In this document: positions 1 to 11,425 of the stretch, piece after piece
How the letters are laid out: each line of letters begins with the position of its first letter
Position numbering within the stretch: the first letter of the stretch is position 1
Assembly (NCBI RefSeq): GCF_964340395.1
Contig: NC_135558.1
Coordinates: 6,045,001 to 6,109,000 of the forward strand
Source: Glandiceps talaboti
Lineage: Eukaryota; Hemichordata; Enteropneusta; Spengelidae
Reading direction: 5' to 3'
Length of the DNA stretch: 64,000 nt
Position numbers and translations under genes: made by a program
Notes under the pieces: generated by a model
What the model saw: the letters and a program-made list of their open reading frames with translations, nothing else
Database searches by the model: none
What the model was told of the DNA's origin: nothing

Positions 1-1451
1 TAAACAAGTTCACCACCTTGTGACACTGACAGAAATCACTTTGTGTAATGGACTGACATTCTCTGTTGCCTGCTACTCAAACTAATTTTACGTTCCAAAC
101 CAATATTTGCAGTATGTTATTATTCTGCCAAATTAATTTTTCAATTTCTCCAACCTCCTTATTCAATGAAATAATCATAAATGATGTCTCAGTGTGTTCA
201 AATTGTAAAAAGATAAATATGTCTGCATTGTTACTGTTTTTAAGATGGGTGGTTTCTTGAAGGTATTTTCAATTTTCATGTTTTTGTTAACTATATTACA
301 TTGCTGTGTTCCGCCATGCCTTCGGGATGTTGCTACCCCACGTCATCTAACTTTGTACTACGCCGGAGTACTATGTTGTTCGTGCACTACTGAAAGCCCG
401 TTCTACACGAAATTACGCCCTTTCTAGGTTTCCTTACAATATGTAATTACCTATGTTGACGCGTGTTTTCAGAATTTACTCCAAATTTTGTGGGTTCACT
501 GTTCCTCTGCGAACCACTGTGCGATTGCTATTTATATAGTATGTAATGAAATTGTGTACGTGAGGAATTTGAGTAGTTACTGTGATGTCTTTGAAAGACT
601 TATACACCTTTCACCTGGATTTAGAAGGAAAATATCTTCCTTGCCTCCTTGTTTTATTCTCTGAGTTCACTCTATCTCACTTTTCTTATAGTTCAGGATA
701 CGATACCCAAATTGAAATAAGCAGTTGATAAGAATGAATATCCAACGATTGATTCAAATGAGTAAACCTTTACTAGTGTACTTTTAAGCACACGTTTATA
801 ATTTTTGTTTTTAATACCGTTCAATCAAACTATGTATTGTTGTACTCAAGGTGTATCAATGTTGTAAACAATCGATTATGAATATGTTTATTAAAGCTAT
901 ATTTGGACATAGCAAGGACAGTTGTTAAATATGTACGGATTTACATCAGTTTGGACAGTTTTCTAAACAGGAGTTATATAATATATGGACACATAAAAAA
1001 CATTGAGGCACGTGTATAATACTTATAACATTCAGCCGTTCCTTACCCACCATGCAGTTAATTTTATATGTCTATGTCAGAGAAACTATGTCAGTTTTTC
1101 TCTATCATGTACATCTTCGTTATTGAAATAAAGATTTCGAAATGTTTAACTACTCATAATACACTATGCTGTACTTTTACAATCGTGCTACCTTTAGCCC
1201 AACGTGCACAAGTATTACGTTTACAGTACAAGTAATGAGTAGTCGGTCACACTCTAGCGGTATATTTTACTTCACCACTTCGACATCAAAGTCTAATCCC
1301 GCCAAATGCTTTGAACATATTTTTTATTCAGATAATTTAAAATTAGCATACACCACGTTTTCTTGGGATCAAAGGATTTTTCAAAATAAGACAAATTAGT
1401 TAAAATCGTATAAATTACGCTATCGCAATATTGTCATTGTACCTTCCATAA
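1..1451. other. non-coding, no gene seen
   Basis: Only short open frames with no recognisable domain, codon bias or paired splice sites occur here. The sequence is AT-rich and unique-looking. I see no RNA gene or clear repeat. Confidence 0.5.
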
Positions 1452-1470
1452 GGGAAGATTATGCTATGTT

Positions 1471-1549
<79 letters not shown>

Positions 1550-1612
1550 ACATGATATCTCAAAACTTCTTCGTTAATTCTAATGAAACTTGCTACACAT
1601 ATTTCTTATCTA
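1452..1612 (+). mobile_element. dispersed (TCTG)n-bearing repeat, copy 1
   Basis: A (TGTC)n tract at about 1473-1549 sits between flanks that recur elsewhere in the window. The upstream flank (CCATAAGGGAAGATTATG) closely resembles the flank at about 24,919. The downstream flank, a segment around ATATCTCAAAACTTC ending in GCTACACAT, resembles the segment after the tract at 16,119-16,163. Shared flanks on both sides imply that the microsatellite is part of a dispersed element. No coding capacity was seen. Confidence 0.5.
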
Positions 1613-2111
1613 ATGACAAGAACTGATTAGGATTTGGTCAACATCCAATGACTTAATATTAATGAGGTACTTGCATAATTAACTAATTTTATTAATTAGG
1701 CACCTTTTAAATACCGTTTGGTATAAACGTATCACACATACTATATAAAGCTTAGCTTTTAGTTTCAATTCAAATTTAAGCATAATTAATGAGTTTCGGT
1801 AATCAGGCTTAAGAATGGTAGCATCAGATTTCATATTATAACATACATCAATCACGTAAAGCTCACCTACCCAAATGAAGCCTGTTGATGTAGCTTTTAG
1901 TTTTATTTTTTTATTTGCAAAATGAATGACCTTTAGTGTGTAGGCTATATCTTGGGAAAATCTAACTGGCCATAGTGTGAGCATGTTCATACCACGGGTA
2001 CAAATTGTAAGTACTTAGATCGCTCTGTTGGAAAACTCTACACATAAAAACCGCAGTATAGTCACATCAATTCATAGAGGAAACCCCATCTCCACCACCC
2101 ATATCATTCAT
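1613..2111. other. non-coding, no gene seen
   Basis: A 103-codon minus-strand open frame covers most of this stretch but shows no recognised motif, and the AT-rich composition explains it. Confidence 0.4.
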
Positions 2112-2362
2112 TCATTCATCCATCCATCCATCCATCCATCCATCCATCCATGCATGCATGCATACATACATACATACATACATACATACATACATACATA
2201 CATGCATACATACATGCATGCATGCATGCATGCATGCATGTATGCATGTATGCATGCATGCATGCATGCATGCATGCAGGCGGTGGGTGGGTGGGTGGGT
2301 GGGTGGGTGGGTGGGTGGGTGGATGGATGGATGGATGGATGGATGGATGGATGGATAGATAT

Positions 2363-2460
<98 letters not shown>

Positions 2461-2468
2461 GAACAGAC
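2112..2468. repeat. compound tetranucleotide microsatellite
   Basis: About 350 bp of uninterrupted four-base repeats that change motif in steps: CATT, CATC, CATG, CATA, CATG mixed with TATG, then GGTG, GGAT, and a long GATA block, ending in ACAG. Neighbouring motifs mostly differ by one base, as expected if point changes in one tract were amplified by slippage. Open frames on both strands across it are low-complexity artefacts. Confidence 0.95.
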
Positions 2469-2470
2469 AG

Positions 2471-3395
2471 ATAGTGATCTTTAAGCAACGCCTATACGTG
2501 ACTTCCATGCATTAAAGTGAGCAATGAAAGTGCCGATCAGTGCGGTTAGACAGACACTGAGGAAATGTAGTTAATTATTTGAAGTATCTGATGTGCAGAC
2601 AATTGGTTTTTCAACCCGATGGCCTTTAACGACACCTTTGATAGTGTACAGCAGTCACCAAAGTATACACTTTTGACGCAATCAAATATCTGAAGATGGA
2701 AGTCTTGTTTTACAGATTACGTCTTTAAGGTTAGCCATTGACGCATATCATGCCTATCCATTTCACAATTGTAATCCAACATTACGACATGAAACCCTTT
2801 CCAAAGCCTCTTTCACAAGATAAGTTTCCAATAATAGGTTCTCCTTTGATTATCTCTATCACTCTGATGGAAAGTATATACGACGAACAGTGGCTAGAGT
2901 GCAGATTAAAAATATAACTTTTTGAGACCGTGATTGTTATAACGAAGTGGTTGTAATTCACAATCAACTAGAGAATAAACCAGGAAACCAAAGTCTATAG
3001 GAACAAGATATATTTTCAATTTCTTAAAAAAGGAATACTGAAAAATGTCTTGTCATTTACATAATATTATATTGTATGTCGAAAGGTCATTAGCCATCAC
3101 TCGGCCTTGATATCAGTGTTGTCTCAAGTGGATATCACGTCCGCTGTATCATGTTCAGGTCGCCCCTATATGTTTGTTTGTCCATTGAAGGCCAACAAGA
3201 CTAGTGTGGTGAAAACAATCCTCGCTGCCTGCTTTGAAAATTAACAAATCTCGATTACTTCAGCTTGCTTTGCATGCAGAAATCTTCACAGAACATACAT
3301 CGACCAGTCTGGCTGAATACGATAATCTAGTAAGACTGGCCCGTGGTACATTTTGGTTTTCAAACTTGTATTTTTCATTTGTGATATGGAATAAA
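2471..3395. other. non-coding, no gene seen
   Basis: AT-rich sequence without recognisable gene, RNA or repeat. Confidence 0.45.
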
Positions 3396-3493
3396 GTGCT
3401 TTCGACAAATATAAATACCCGGATGTCCCACTGCACTGCTGAGAGTGCTTTCGACAAATATAAATACCCGGATGTCCCACTGCACTGCTGAGA
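3396..3493. repeat. 49-bp tandem duplication
   Basis: Two essentially identical adjacent 49-bp copies, each beginning GTGCTTTCGACAAATATAAA and running to CACTGCACTGCTGAGA. The identity indicates a recent duplication. Open frames across it on both strands simply repeat themselves. Confidence 0.9.
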
Positions 3494-3612
3494 GTATTGA
3501 TTGACAAATTATATTACTGGTAGCAAAGGTTAATTTACAAACAAAGAAAACTTGGGTTAATTCTTCAATGAATAATCTTTTTCGGCAGAATGGATAATTT
3601 ACGATAAGTAAG

Positions 3613-3663
3613 ATTTTATTGTCAGATATTTCTATACTGTATAGAAATGTCTGACAATAAAAC
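3613..3663. repeat. palindromic hairpin, about 25-bp arms
   Basis: An inverted repeat with essentially no loop. The left arm ends in AGATATTTCTATAC and the right begins GTATAGAAATGTCT. Within the innermost 24 bp of each arm I see one mismatch. It could be a very short foldback element or an extruded-hairpin insertion. No target duplication is obvious. Confidence 0.8.
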
Positions 3664-4521
3664 CTGAAAACTACTTTTAAAGTACATTCAACTGACTTTA
3701 GTTTGTGGTATGAATAAACATCCCTTATAATTACATTATTGTGTTATAAGAATCGTCGTAAAATAACCAGGTGTCGTAAAATCGCCTGACCTCCTTGCGG
3801 CATGAGTAGATTACTCTCACCAATCCAGATTTTTATCTCTCGCGAGAGTAGAAAAGTCTTTTTGAATTCCTTGAGACATCAGGTAAAGAGGTGTCAGCAT
3901 CGAAAACTTACGGTTCATTTCTTGCAAGTTAAGACGGACCCAGAATAGAACATATTTATGGTAACTTTTTGTATTTAACCGAACTTTCTGATCGCTGTTT
4001 TTTAAACACATGTTGTTGATAATATTTCTATATAAGCACAGGCAGGTGAGTGAATACAATAACACACAATACCAATGCCTTACTTTTTAACAGGTTACTT
4101 TTTAAAACCTGTTTGATGACTCTCGAATCGCGAGGAGGTTTACTCCGTGTCTGTCGTAATTTGTAAAGAATGGACTTGTCCTAGTACCTGGTATAATAAA
4201 CATTTAAGCTTACTCAGCACATTTCATCCTCGTTGAAAGCAAACGTTGTTTTGCCACGTTTAGTTTGTTGATAAGAACGACAAGTCGTTTTTTTTCAAAG
4301 TAAAGTCTTTGTAGGATCTTCGAGGTGTGATGTGTTCTCATGTTAATGCAGCCACCTTATTTGTCATATTGCAGATTAAATAGAGTCGAGTCTAAGCTTT
4401 AATATGAATGAATTAATACAGTCTATGAAAAGATTGACGAAGTTTGCATTTGTTTTGTGTATGACTGAAAGTTTGGATCTGTTTCATGTTCATTTACCAT
4501 TACTTGCTCCATATCGATTTT
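3664..4521. other. non-coding, no gene seen
   Basis: No supportable coding or RNA feature. An 82-codon minus-strand frame at 3817-4065 has no recognised domain. Confidence 0.4.
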
Positions 4522-4690
4522 GTCATCCTTGTACGAGATTTAACTCCCGTCATCCTTGTACGAGATTTTACAGTTGTTATTTCTGTACGAGATTTTCCTC
4601 TCTCGTCATCCTTGTGCGAGATTTTACTCTCATCACCCTTGTACGAGATTATCCGCTCGTCTTCCTTGAAGTTTTTGAACGAGATTTTAG
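4522..4690. repeat. degenerate ~27-bp minisatellite
   Basis: The phrase CATCCTTGTACGAGATTT recurs with GTACGAG-like anchors at 4531, 4558, 4584, 4614, 4641 and 4678, giving spacings of 26-37 bp. Five to six diverged copies. The periodic translations on both strands are by-products. Confidence 0.8.
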
Positions 4691-6047
4691 GCTCCCAACC
4701 GACTAAAAAAAGTATAATTTTCTTTTGCATCGTAGATCCCCTTACAAAAATGAGTATATTTACGAATACCATGGCATTGTGTCGCCAGGCCAAATGGTGT
4801 CAAACATTTTGTCATATATTACCGACATCAGAGTGGATCGTAATGGAAATGGAAAGTAATCTTTCAGCGATGTTTGGCCACGGGGGATGCCAATAAAAAA
4901 TTACCTATTGGTTTGCATCACTGTACATGTCAAGAAAGGAAATGAAAAATGAAGGAAAAAATATCCATGGGATTACAGATGTTATATATATCATAATTCA
5001 TTAACGAACCGTAAAATCCAAGACTTGGTTGCTAAAACACTGTTGAAATTCCTGGATTTGATATTTTAATGTGTTTAATAGGAAAGTGGGAATTTCAAAA
5101 CGATGTGGTATGCTATTACATGTAATGTATGTATTGACGTTGTAATCAGAAGATTACCCTGTCACTGGCTAAACTCTGTCAGTATTAGCCTTGAAATGTT
5201 TCCGACAATACTATTGAGATTCAGCTACAATTGTTTGCAAATTGATTTATTCTATGCCCGCAATAGAATTAAAAAAATAAATAAATTGTGTAACCAAATT
5301 CACTCAGCATTTCAGTTCCATACAAAGAAATAAAGAGTTTTAGTGTTCTCACTGAACCGAGTTCATTTTGCCGAATAGACATGTTGAAAGACAACACTGT
5401 CATGTGTCTAGTATATAGTATCAGGTGCGATGGGACAGATTTCACTATTCGGGGCCATATTGGATTAGTTTTGGTATACTTAAAAAGTATGATTTCTCAT
5501 CTCTAAAATTGACACCAGCATTGCTTTATTCTCTCTTTATACGCAGATTTACCGTCAGTTGACGTTCATTTGATGACCATGGCGGCCCCCGGTAATATAT
5601 TTTTACTCACTTGAAGAATTTTGATATTTTTCTATCAAACGTTTTAATAAACGGTTTGTAGTATACCAGCAGTTGGGTTTGTTCGGTAAACGACATTCCA
5701 ACAGAAATCCGTATTCGGGGCAAGCAAACAATACTTTATGAGGTTTCAAAAACGCTTAATTGATCTGTAAATTCGAAAACCAATCTGTTGGCATATAAAT
5801 ATGAAAGTGTTTGTGTCAGCCTCAGTTTAACGGTAGTTTTTCGCTTCAGATTTTAAACAACTTTACGTGCCTCTTACAATAATAAATGTGTATATATATT
5901 GACATGAATAATATTTATTACAATTCCATTCTAACAAGTATGTCCGTATGGCCACTCCATTGCCACTTCACATGATGTTATCGGCCTATTGAATAATGTA
6001 AATCTTCATTTCCCAGTTTTTGTGTTCGTTATTTGTACGTCCTCATT

Positions 6048-6050
<3 letters not shown>
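4691..6050. other. non-coding, no gene seen
   Basis: Unremarkable AT-rich sequence. No gene, RNA or clear repeat seen. Confidence 0.45.

Positions 6051-6109
<59 letters not shown>
6051..6109. repeat. (AT)n microsatellite
   Basis: A perfect AT dinucleotide run of about 59 bp. Confidence 0.97.
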
Positions 6110-6110
<1 letters not shown>

Positions 6111-6276
6111 CTCGGTGAGTATCAATCTGCTAAGACAATGCTCTATACCGCAGTGGCAGAGCGCAATAGTTTTGGTAGTACTGGAACTCTTGTTGTCTGA
6201 TGATCGCATATATATATATGCTCCAGAGTATCTTGCTTGATATTATGTTATATATATGATAGTGTGCGCGTGTCTG

Positions 6277-6278
<2 letters not shown>

Positions 6279-6335
<57 letters not shown>

Positions 6336-6341
6336 GTCTGT
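6279..6341. repeat. (TCTG)n microsatellite
   Basis: Tetranucleotide run, edged with TGTGTC, in the same motif as the tracts at 1.47, 16.1, 22.5 and 24.9 kb. Its flanks do not obviously match those of the dispersed repeat. Confidence 0.95.
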
Positions 6342-7612
6342 GCTCGTGCGCAATTAACTGAGCTCCAAAACCCCATTATTTATTCATTTGGCGTTACATC
6401 TGGACAAAGTCATTGACTGCCTCGGATCTCGAATAGACAAACTCAATGTATCATTCATAATTTTGAATATAAAGGTGTCTGATTCTACTGAAGTTTTGTG
6501 ACGTTTCACTGGGCAAAATAAGTTTTGAATATCGTCAGGACAAACTGTTGAAAAACAACCCTTGTCATATACGTGAACAATAGTTACCTTTTGGAAACTT
6601 AAGTAGACAGGAATGTTGTGATTCCAATGGCTCAGAGCCGACAGTATGAGGCCATATAATAGATGCTAATGAACCTGTCATGAGAGGAAGATCTCTAACG
6701 GTGTACGTTATCTTTCTTAGTGACTTGCCGTAAAAGGCTTCAAACTCAACAATATTTTTTTTCGATTTTTTTATTATTCCTCAGATTAGAAGAAAGGTTC
6801 ACCAAAATAAATTCTTGTAACAAGCTTTTAAAAACCTTATCTCTATCACTATAATTCTAACAACCTACTCTGCCAATAATTCAACCAAACAATCAATAAA
6901 CAACAAACATGTCAACTTTTTATCTCTAGATTTATAATGCAACCAGTAAATGCTCTTTTCAGGCAAAATATTGGTACTCTACAACCATTGTTATCATTGT
7001 AGATATTATCAACGACAGAAGGGAATGCTATCTATATCCACATCTTCCTAACTATACAAGAAACTACTTTGTTCAAATGTGATACTGTCAAACTGTAACT
7101 ATCTCAATTCGTGTGTGTTTCAGATTTACTACGTCAGTATGTGACATGGATCTTTTTAGGTTTACTATATTGTTTATAGGGGTATTTTCATAAACTTTAG
7201 GTCCTGGAGATCAATCACGAAGGTCTGTTGATCTCGAGTCATATTGGCAAATTGAATATGTAGTTAAATGTACTAACAAAATGACAAAAGTAATTTACCT
7301 TATCTCTTACGTATCTCCTTGAATTTCTCGTATGTACCCGATTACTTAGTGTGTGTGTACTAATCGTGAGCCGCTTATCGAAGACATAGCGATGTAATCA
7401 CAGACTGACCTATCATTTCCATATTTTGATGAGAAATGTTGGTAAATTCCTATCAAGTTAGGGATCAGCGGTATCAACTAAAGGGCTGCACTCGTACGTA
7501 GAGTCCACTATAGCAGACTTTTACTAGTAAATCAATCTAACATCCAAGTATTGTTCCTAGAGTCAGGATCGACTAGCGGTTCTATTTTCTGACGCCTGGT
7601 TACCACTTTTTT
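6342..7612. other. non-coding, no gene seen
   Basis: No coding region longer than 60 codons and no recognisable repeat. Confidence 0.45.
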
Positions 7613-7679
7613 TTTTAAATAAATAAATAAATAGATCAATCAATCAATCAATCAACAACCAACCAATCAATCAATCAAA
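7613..7679. repeat. (AAAT)n / (ATCA)n simple repeat
   Basis: Short runs of AAATA followed by ATCA tetranucleotides with interruptions. Confidence 0.85.
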
Positions 7680-7819
7680 TATTTCATGAAATCTATAGAA
7701 TTTTAAGGCAGTTATACAACTTTTTGGCTCGTCTCTATTGTTCAAAGCATGCTCTCTTTTTCTGTTACCGTACACTTTTCACTTATTAATTATAAATTCA
7801 AGTTAATCGGACTGCTTTC

Positions 7820-7905
7820 AACAAAGAAAAAGGCCGCTACAAGTTAACTCAAACAAAGAAAGAGTCCACACCAAGTTAACCCAAAGAAAGAAAGAGTCCG
7901 CAGTT
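7820..7905. repeat. ~32-bp tandem repeat, about 2.5 copies
   Basis: Successive phrases of the form ACAAAGAAAGAGTCC followed by CAAGTTAACCC-like sequence start at about 7820, 7853 and 7883, with moderate divergence. Confidence 0.7.
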
Positions 7906-8058
7906 TAGTTATTCTCAACAATTGGGAATATATCAATGTTAACGAGGTAATACAAAAAGAAACAATCTGACAGGTGTACACAACCAATGAAAACAAAGAA
8001 GCTCGAAACCAGGTGAAGTGCATTTAATTCCAGTCATAATGAAAATGCAATACACAAT

Positions 8059-8511
8059 TCAAAATGTAATTTGAATCTTCGTGTTCTCTTTGACTACATT
8101 TATTGTAACTGGTGACGATTCAACAATCGAATCCTTCGATGCAGTGTTACATTCAACAGTCTCACTGGAACTGCTTTCAGAAAGACGTAGGGTAGATCCT
8201 ACCTGCACTTCTTTCCATACAGTAACACCCCATCGTGTCGCCTTGCGAGTGGCTGGTGGAACACGTGCTTTCTGGTATTCCTCCACTTTGGTGTTGTCAA
8301 CCGGAGGTAGAAACCGAAATTCTTTTTGTATGTCAGTTAACTTAAAATCTTCAGTATCATCTACGTCGACCTGGGATAGAAAATATTCCCTATTCCAATT
8401 GACTACAGACTTTTGGAGCGACATAATACGAGACGAGGGAACGAACACTTCGACGACGGTTCGACTGTGGTGTCTGACTAGGAGACACAATGCTGCCACA
8501 CCCGAATACAC
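8059..8511 (-). CDS. Crypton/DUF3504-like N-terminal fragment
   Basis: A 150-codon minus-strand frame. Its middle part resembles the N-terminal segment of eukaryotic Crypton-derived tyrosine-recombinase-like proteins (DUF3504 group, as in QRICH1/ZMYM-type proteins). An acidic, aromatic stretch (EDFKLTDIQKEFRF, residues 55-68) leads to VPPATRKATRWGVTVWKE (residues 84-101). The family usually has a Pro-x-x-Thr-x-x-x-x-x-Trp-x-x-x-x-Trp pattern here, leading into the DNA-binding region. Met30 could equally be the start. Directly after Gln103 the minus strand reads CAG|GTAGGA (donor GT at 8202-8201), so the final 47 residues, which look unconstrained, may be intron read-through. A CCAAT motif on the minus strand lies about 50 bp upstream (near 8563). 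No recombinase catalytic domain is visible in the window, so this is a first exon, a remnant or a truncated domesticated copy. The family call is from memory of the motif only. Confidence 0.35.
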   Translation of the reverse strand: MYSGVAALCLLVRHHSRTVVEVFVPSSRIMSLQKSVVNWNREYFLSQVDVDDTEDFKLTDIQKEFRFLPPVDNTKVEEYQKARVPPATRKATRWGVTVWKEVQVGSTLRLSESSSSETVECNTASKDSIVESSPVTINVVKENTKIQITF

Positions 8512-8719
8512 ACATGTGTCTAATTATAATACTACCACCTGTTAAACTAAAATGTTCTATTTTTGATTGGCTAAACTCAGTGTTCTCAATTCAAGCAAAT
8601 GACAACGTGTTGTAAAACAGTCCCATCAATTGTAATTTACATAACGTGCTGCTGCGTTCATTGCCAGGGAGGAAGTCGCTTGAAAACTACAAAACTCGCC
8701 AAATTCGCAGTATAACTTC

Positions 8720-8880
8720 GTTATAGTACGTGTCCTCGGACATTTACTGTTTTTATTCGGACAGTTTTGGTTAACCCATCAGTTATTTTGTCCTCGGCTG
8801 CGCCTCGGACAAAATAACAGACGGGTTAACCAAAACTGTCCGAATAAAAACAGTAAATGTCCTCTGACACGTACTATAAC
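8720..8880. mobile_element. foldback/MITE palindrome, ~161 bp
   Basis: Two arms of about 78 bp form an almost perfect inverted repeat. It starts GTTATAGTACGTGTC and ends GACACGTACTATAAC, and its centre (TCCTCGGCTGCGCCTCGGA) is itself palindromic. Few mismatches are visible, so the element is young or homogenised. It has no coding capacity and is probably a non-autonomous foldback DNA transposon. The target duplication could not be assigned because the flanks also contain TATAAC/TTATAG-like sequence. Confidence 0.8.
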
Positions 8881-11425
8881 TATCAGTTATTAACCCTTTC
8901 AAATATTTCATTAAACTTTATTGAATCGGTGGGGGCACTTTTTTAAGGGTGTGTGACCTTATACGCTAAAACACACACAGAGAAAAGGAGTTTTCAAAGG
9001 GGCGAGAGGATAGAAAGAGGGAAATGGAAGGACAAACGTTACGAAACAAAGAATTCTTGCCATCATCGATAATCTATATTTGGATATGAAGATAACTCAA
9101 CTTTGGTCTTTATAACAGTCACGATCTTCGTCAAAAGATCAAATCTTGAAGACTAAAGGCTAAGCTCTCTCAATTATAAGAAAGTGTCTCGTGAGTCGAC
9201 AAATAACCATGTCTTCCACTTGACCTAGGGTGAAAACATGAAACACCCGGAAACTTGTAAAAAAATAATTCTGTGCATCTTAGACGTGCGTTTCTAGCTT
9301 TTGGCTTTCACGTGTACGTATTCATGCACAAGATGACTGCATTGTAATGTATGCTACTACTACTATATAATGGCGCCACGAGACTTGCGTTTGATCATTG
9401 ACACTCGCATCGCTATCACACTATGTAATGGCGCCACGGGACTAGGTCTATGTAAAGGTATGCATTCTCGAAGGTACGCGCATGTGTCCTGTGTTTTCTC
9501 TCTGAGTGAAGTCATTGACGAAAGGCTTCCCACTGCGTGTACTGAAACGTGACAAATTCTTTGCTATTAGACATGACATTAGAAAATTCTTCTTTTTTTT
9601 TAATTAAAATGTTAACTTTAAAGCATGTTTAAAGTATCAACGCATAATGGAATTAAGTGATGTATAGCTTCTATCCTAATCATTTTATCTTGATCGAAGA
9701 TTACTAATTTTCTGAAAGTCCCTCAGTTTCGACATAAAGCTTTAAAGAAATTTAATAAATGGAAGGCTTAATGTTCGTAGAATGACCATCGATTGCAAAC
9801 TCCTGCATTTTACCTGTAACTCTTTGTTTCTACTGAGAGCCACAGTACCAATATTTCATTCACAAATTTATCAGATCACAATGAAAGCTCAGAGTTTTAG
9901 TAACCATGAACTTCAAAAGGATCTGCAATTAGTCTCGGAAAATTATCTTCTGATTTATGTAAAATACTTTGTACATTTCAAGGTTTTCTGTTATTTCAAT
10001 CTCTGTACCATAGTCGTGTAGTCCACTTTTCCATGGCCTGAATTTGCCCTCTAAGACAAGAAATTGTACTTTTTTATCTTTCAGAAATACACAAACCAAA
10101 ACAAGGAAGGAGATGGTAATGTCAGCTGCTACCGAATGGCCTTACTTCTTCATTCTGGGGTAATAGTTTTTGCACTTGAATATGTTTTGTGATATAATAT
10201 AGTCAAAGACTCATCTTGATTGTACATGTATGCCCGTTGTAGATGGAATAATTTCTCTTGGCAATGTATCACAGCATTTCTTCTTTCGGACATCTCTAAT
10301 ACATTTGTTATTTCGACAGTTTTGCTTGACTCGTCTTTTCTATATCATATATTTGCGGATATCTTTCAGTTAAAAGCTGCTGAAAAGGTGTAACAAACCC
10401 CGTCTTTCCTTTTCCCGAATGTAAGTCCTTTGGGAGAAAAGTGTTAAGTGGTTTGAAAACTCTGAAAAAGTATTTTCAACTCTTTCCAATCCCTGCTCAA
10501 TGTAGTTAATCAAAGTCTTACAAAATATAATGTAAATGGTGACTATTTCTAGCTAGCAAGACATAGATGAAAATGAGATAAATTTAGGGTTTCCAACACT
10601 CACCGCCACAAGATTGCCTAAACTGATTTCCGTGCTCAAATCACCATCCGCAGTACAACAAAATACACCGCAACGTCTTCCAAACCAACTTCTCAGCAGG
10701 AACCCCAGTCACAGACTGACAACGTTTAATAATTCACTCTGACTTGTGAAGTAAGATATGTATGAACAATGTGTGATAAAAATAAAACGTCGTCATATCA
10801 CTTTCCTTATCAAAACTTTTTATCAGGTGTTCCATAAATAATTGATTGCCTGTTTTAAGTGGTGAACGTTGTTTCTCACTCCTGGTCGTGCGTCAATAAT
10901 CCTTTAGCCGTTTTAAACGCAAAGCTTCACCCTCAACTTAACACGAAACCTATTAAGTATAACAATATGGATACTGTTATTACAAACTGAACTGTCCACC
11001 TGAGGAATATGTTAGCAATATAAATTGTAGCTCTATGGTAATTTTGAACGTGATCAAACACTTAATATTGATTAATTACAAGTATATTGATGTTGGAACA
11101 TATTTGTAATTTATTGTTTTTTACTGACCTGGTGGTGCTCTGTTTAAAGGACAAAAGGTAGTCAGAACTTTTGTAAACCCTTTGAGTTGAGTTTTGTTGA
11201 GACCATCCAGTTCTCATTTGTGTTATTGATGTTAAAGGTTAGATATCTCAGATGTGTGGCCATGTGTCAATAGTTTGTCAACAGTCATATTCAAATAGTT
11301 GCTTAGTTATATAAAAGTCAAACTGTAATTTAAATTGCATTTCAGACAATTTTCTGATAAATTTCGGCACAACGACCTCCTCTTCAACAATATCAGGATC
11401 AAATAGATATCCATTGTGATATCCT
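8881..11425. other. non-coding, no gene seen
   Basis: Mostly unique AT-rich sequence. The phrase ATGGCGCCACGRGACT occurs twice, near 9370 and 9427, about 57 bp apart, suggesting a small diverged duplication. A 79-codon plus frame at 9782-10021 has no recognised domain. Confidence 0.4.

Noticed and set aside
2028-2508. Several overlapping frames of 66-130 codons on both strands
   Set aside because: They are pure translations of the tetranucleotide tract.
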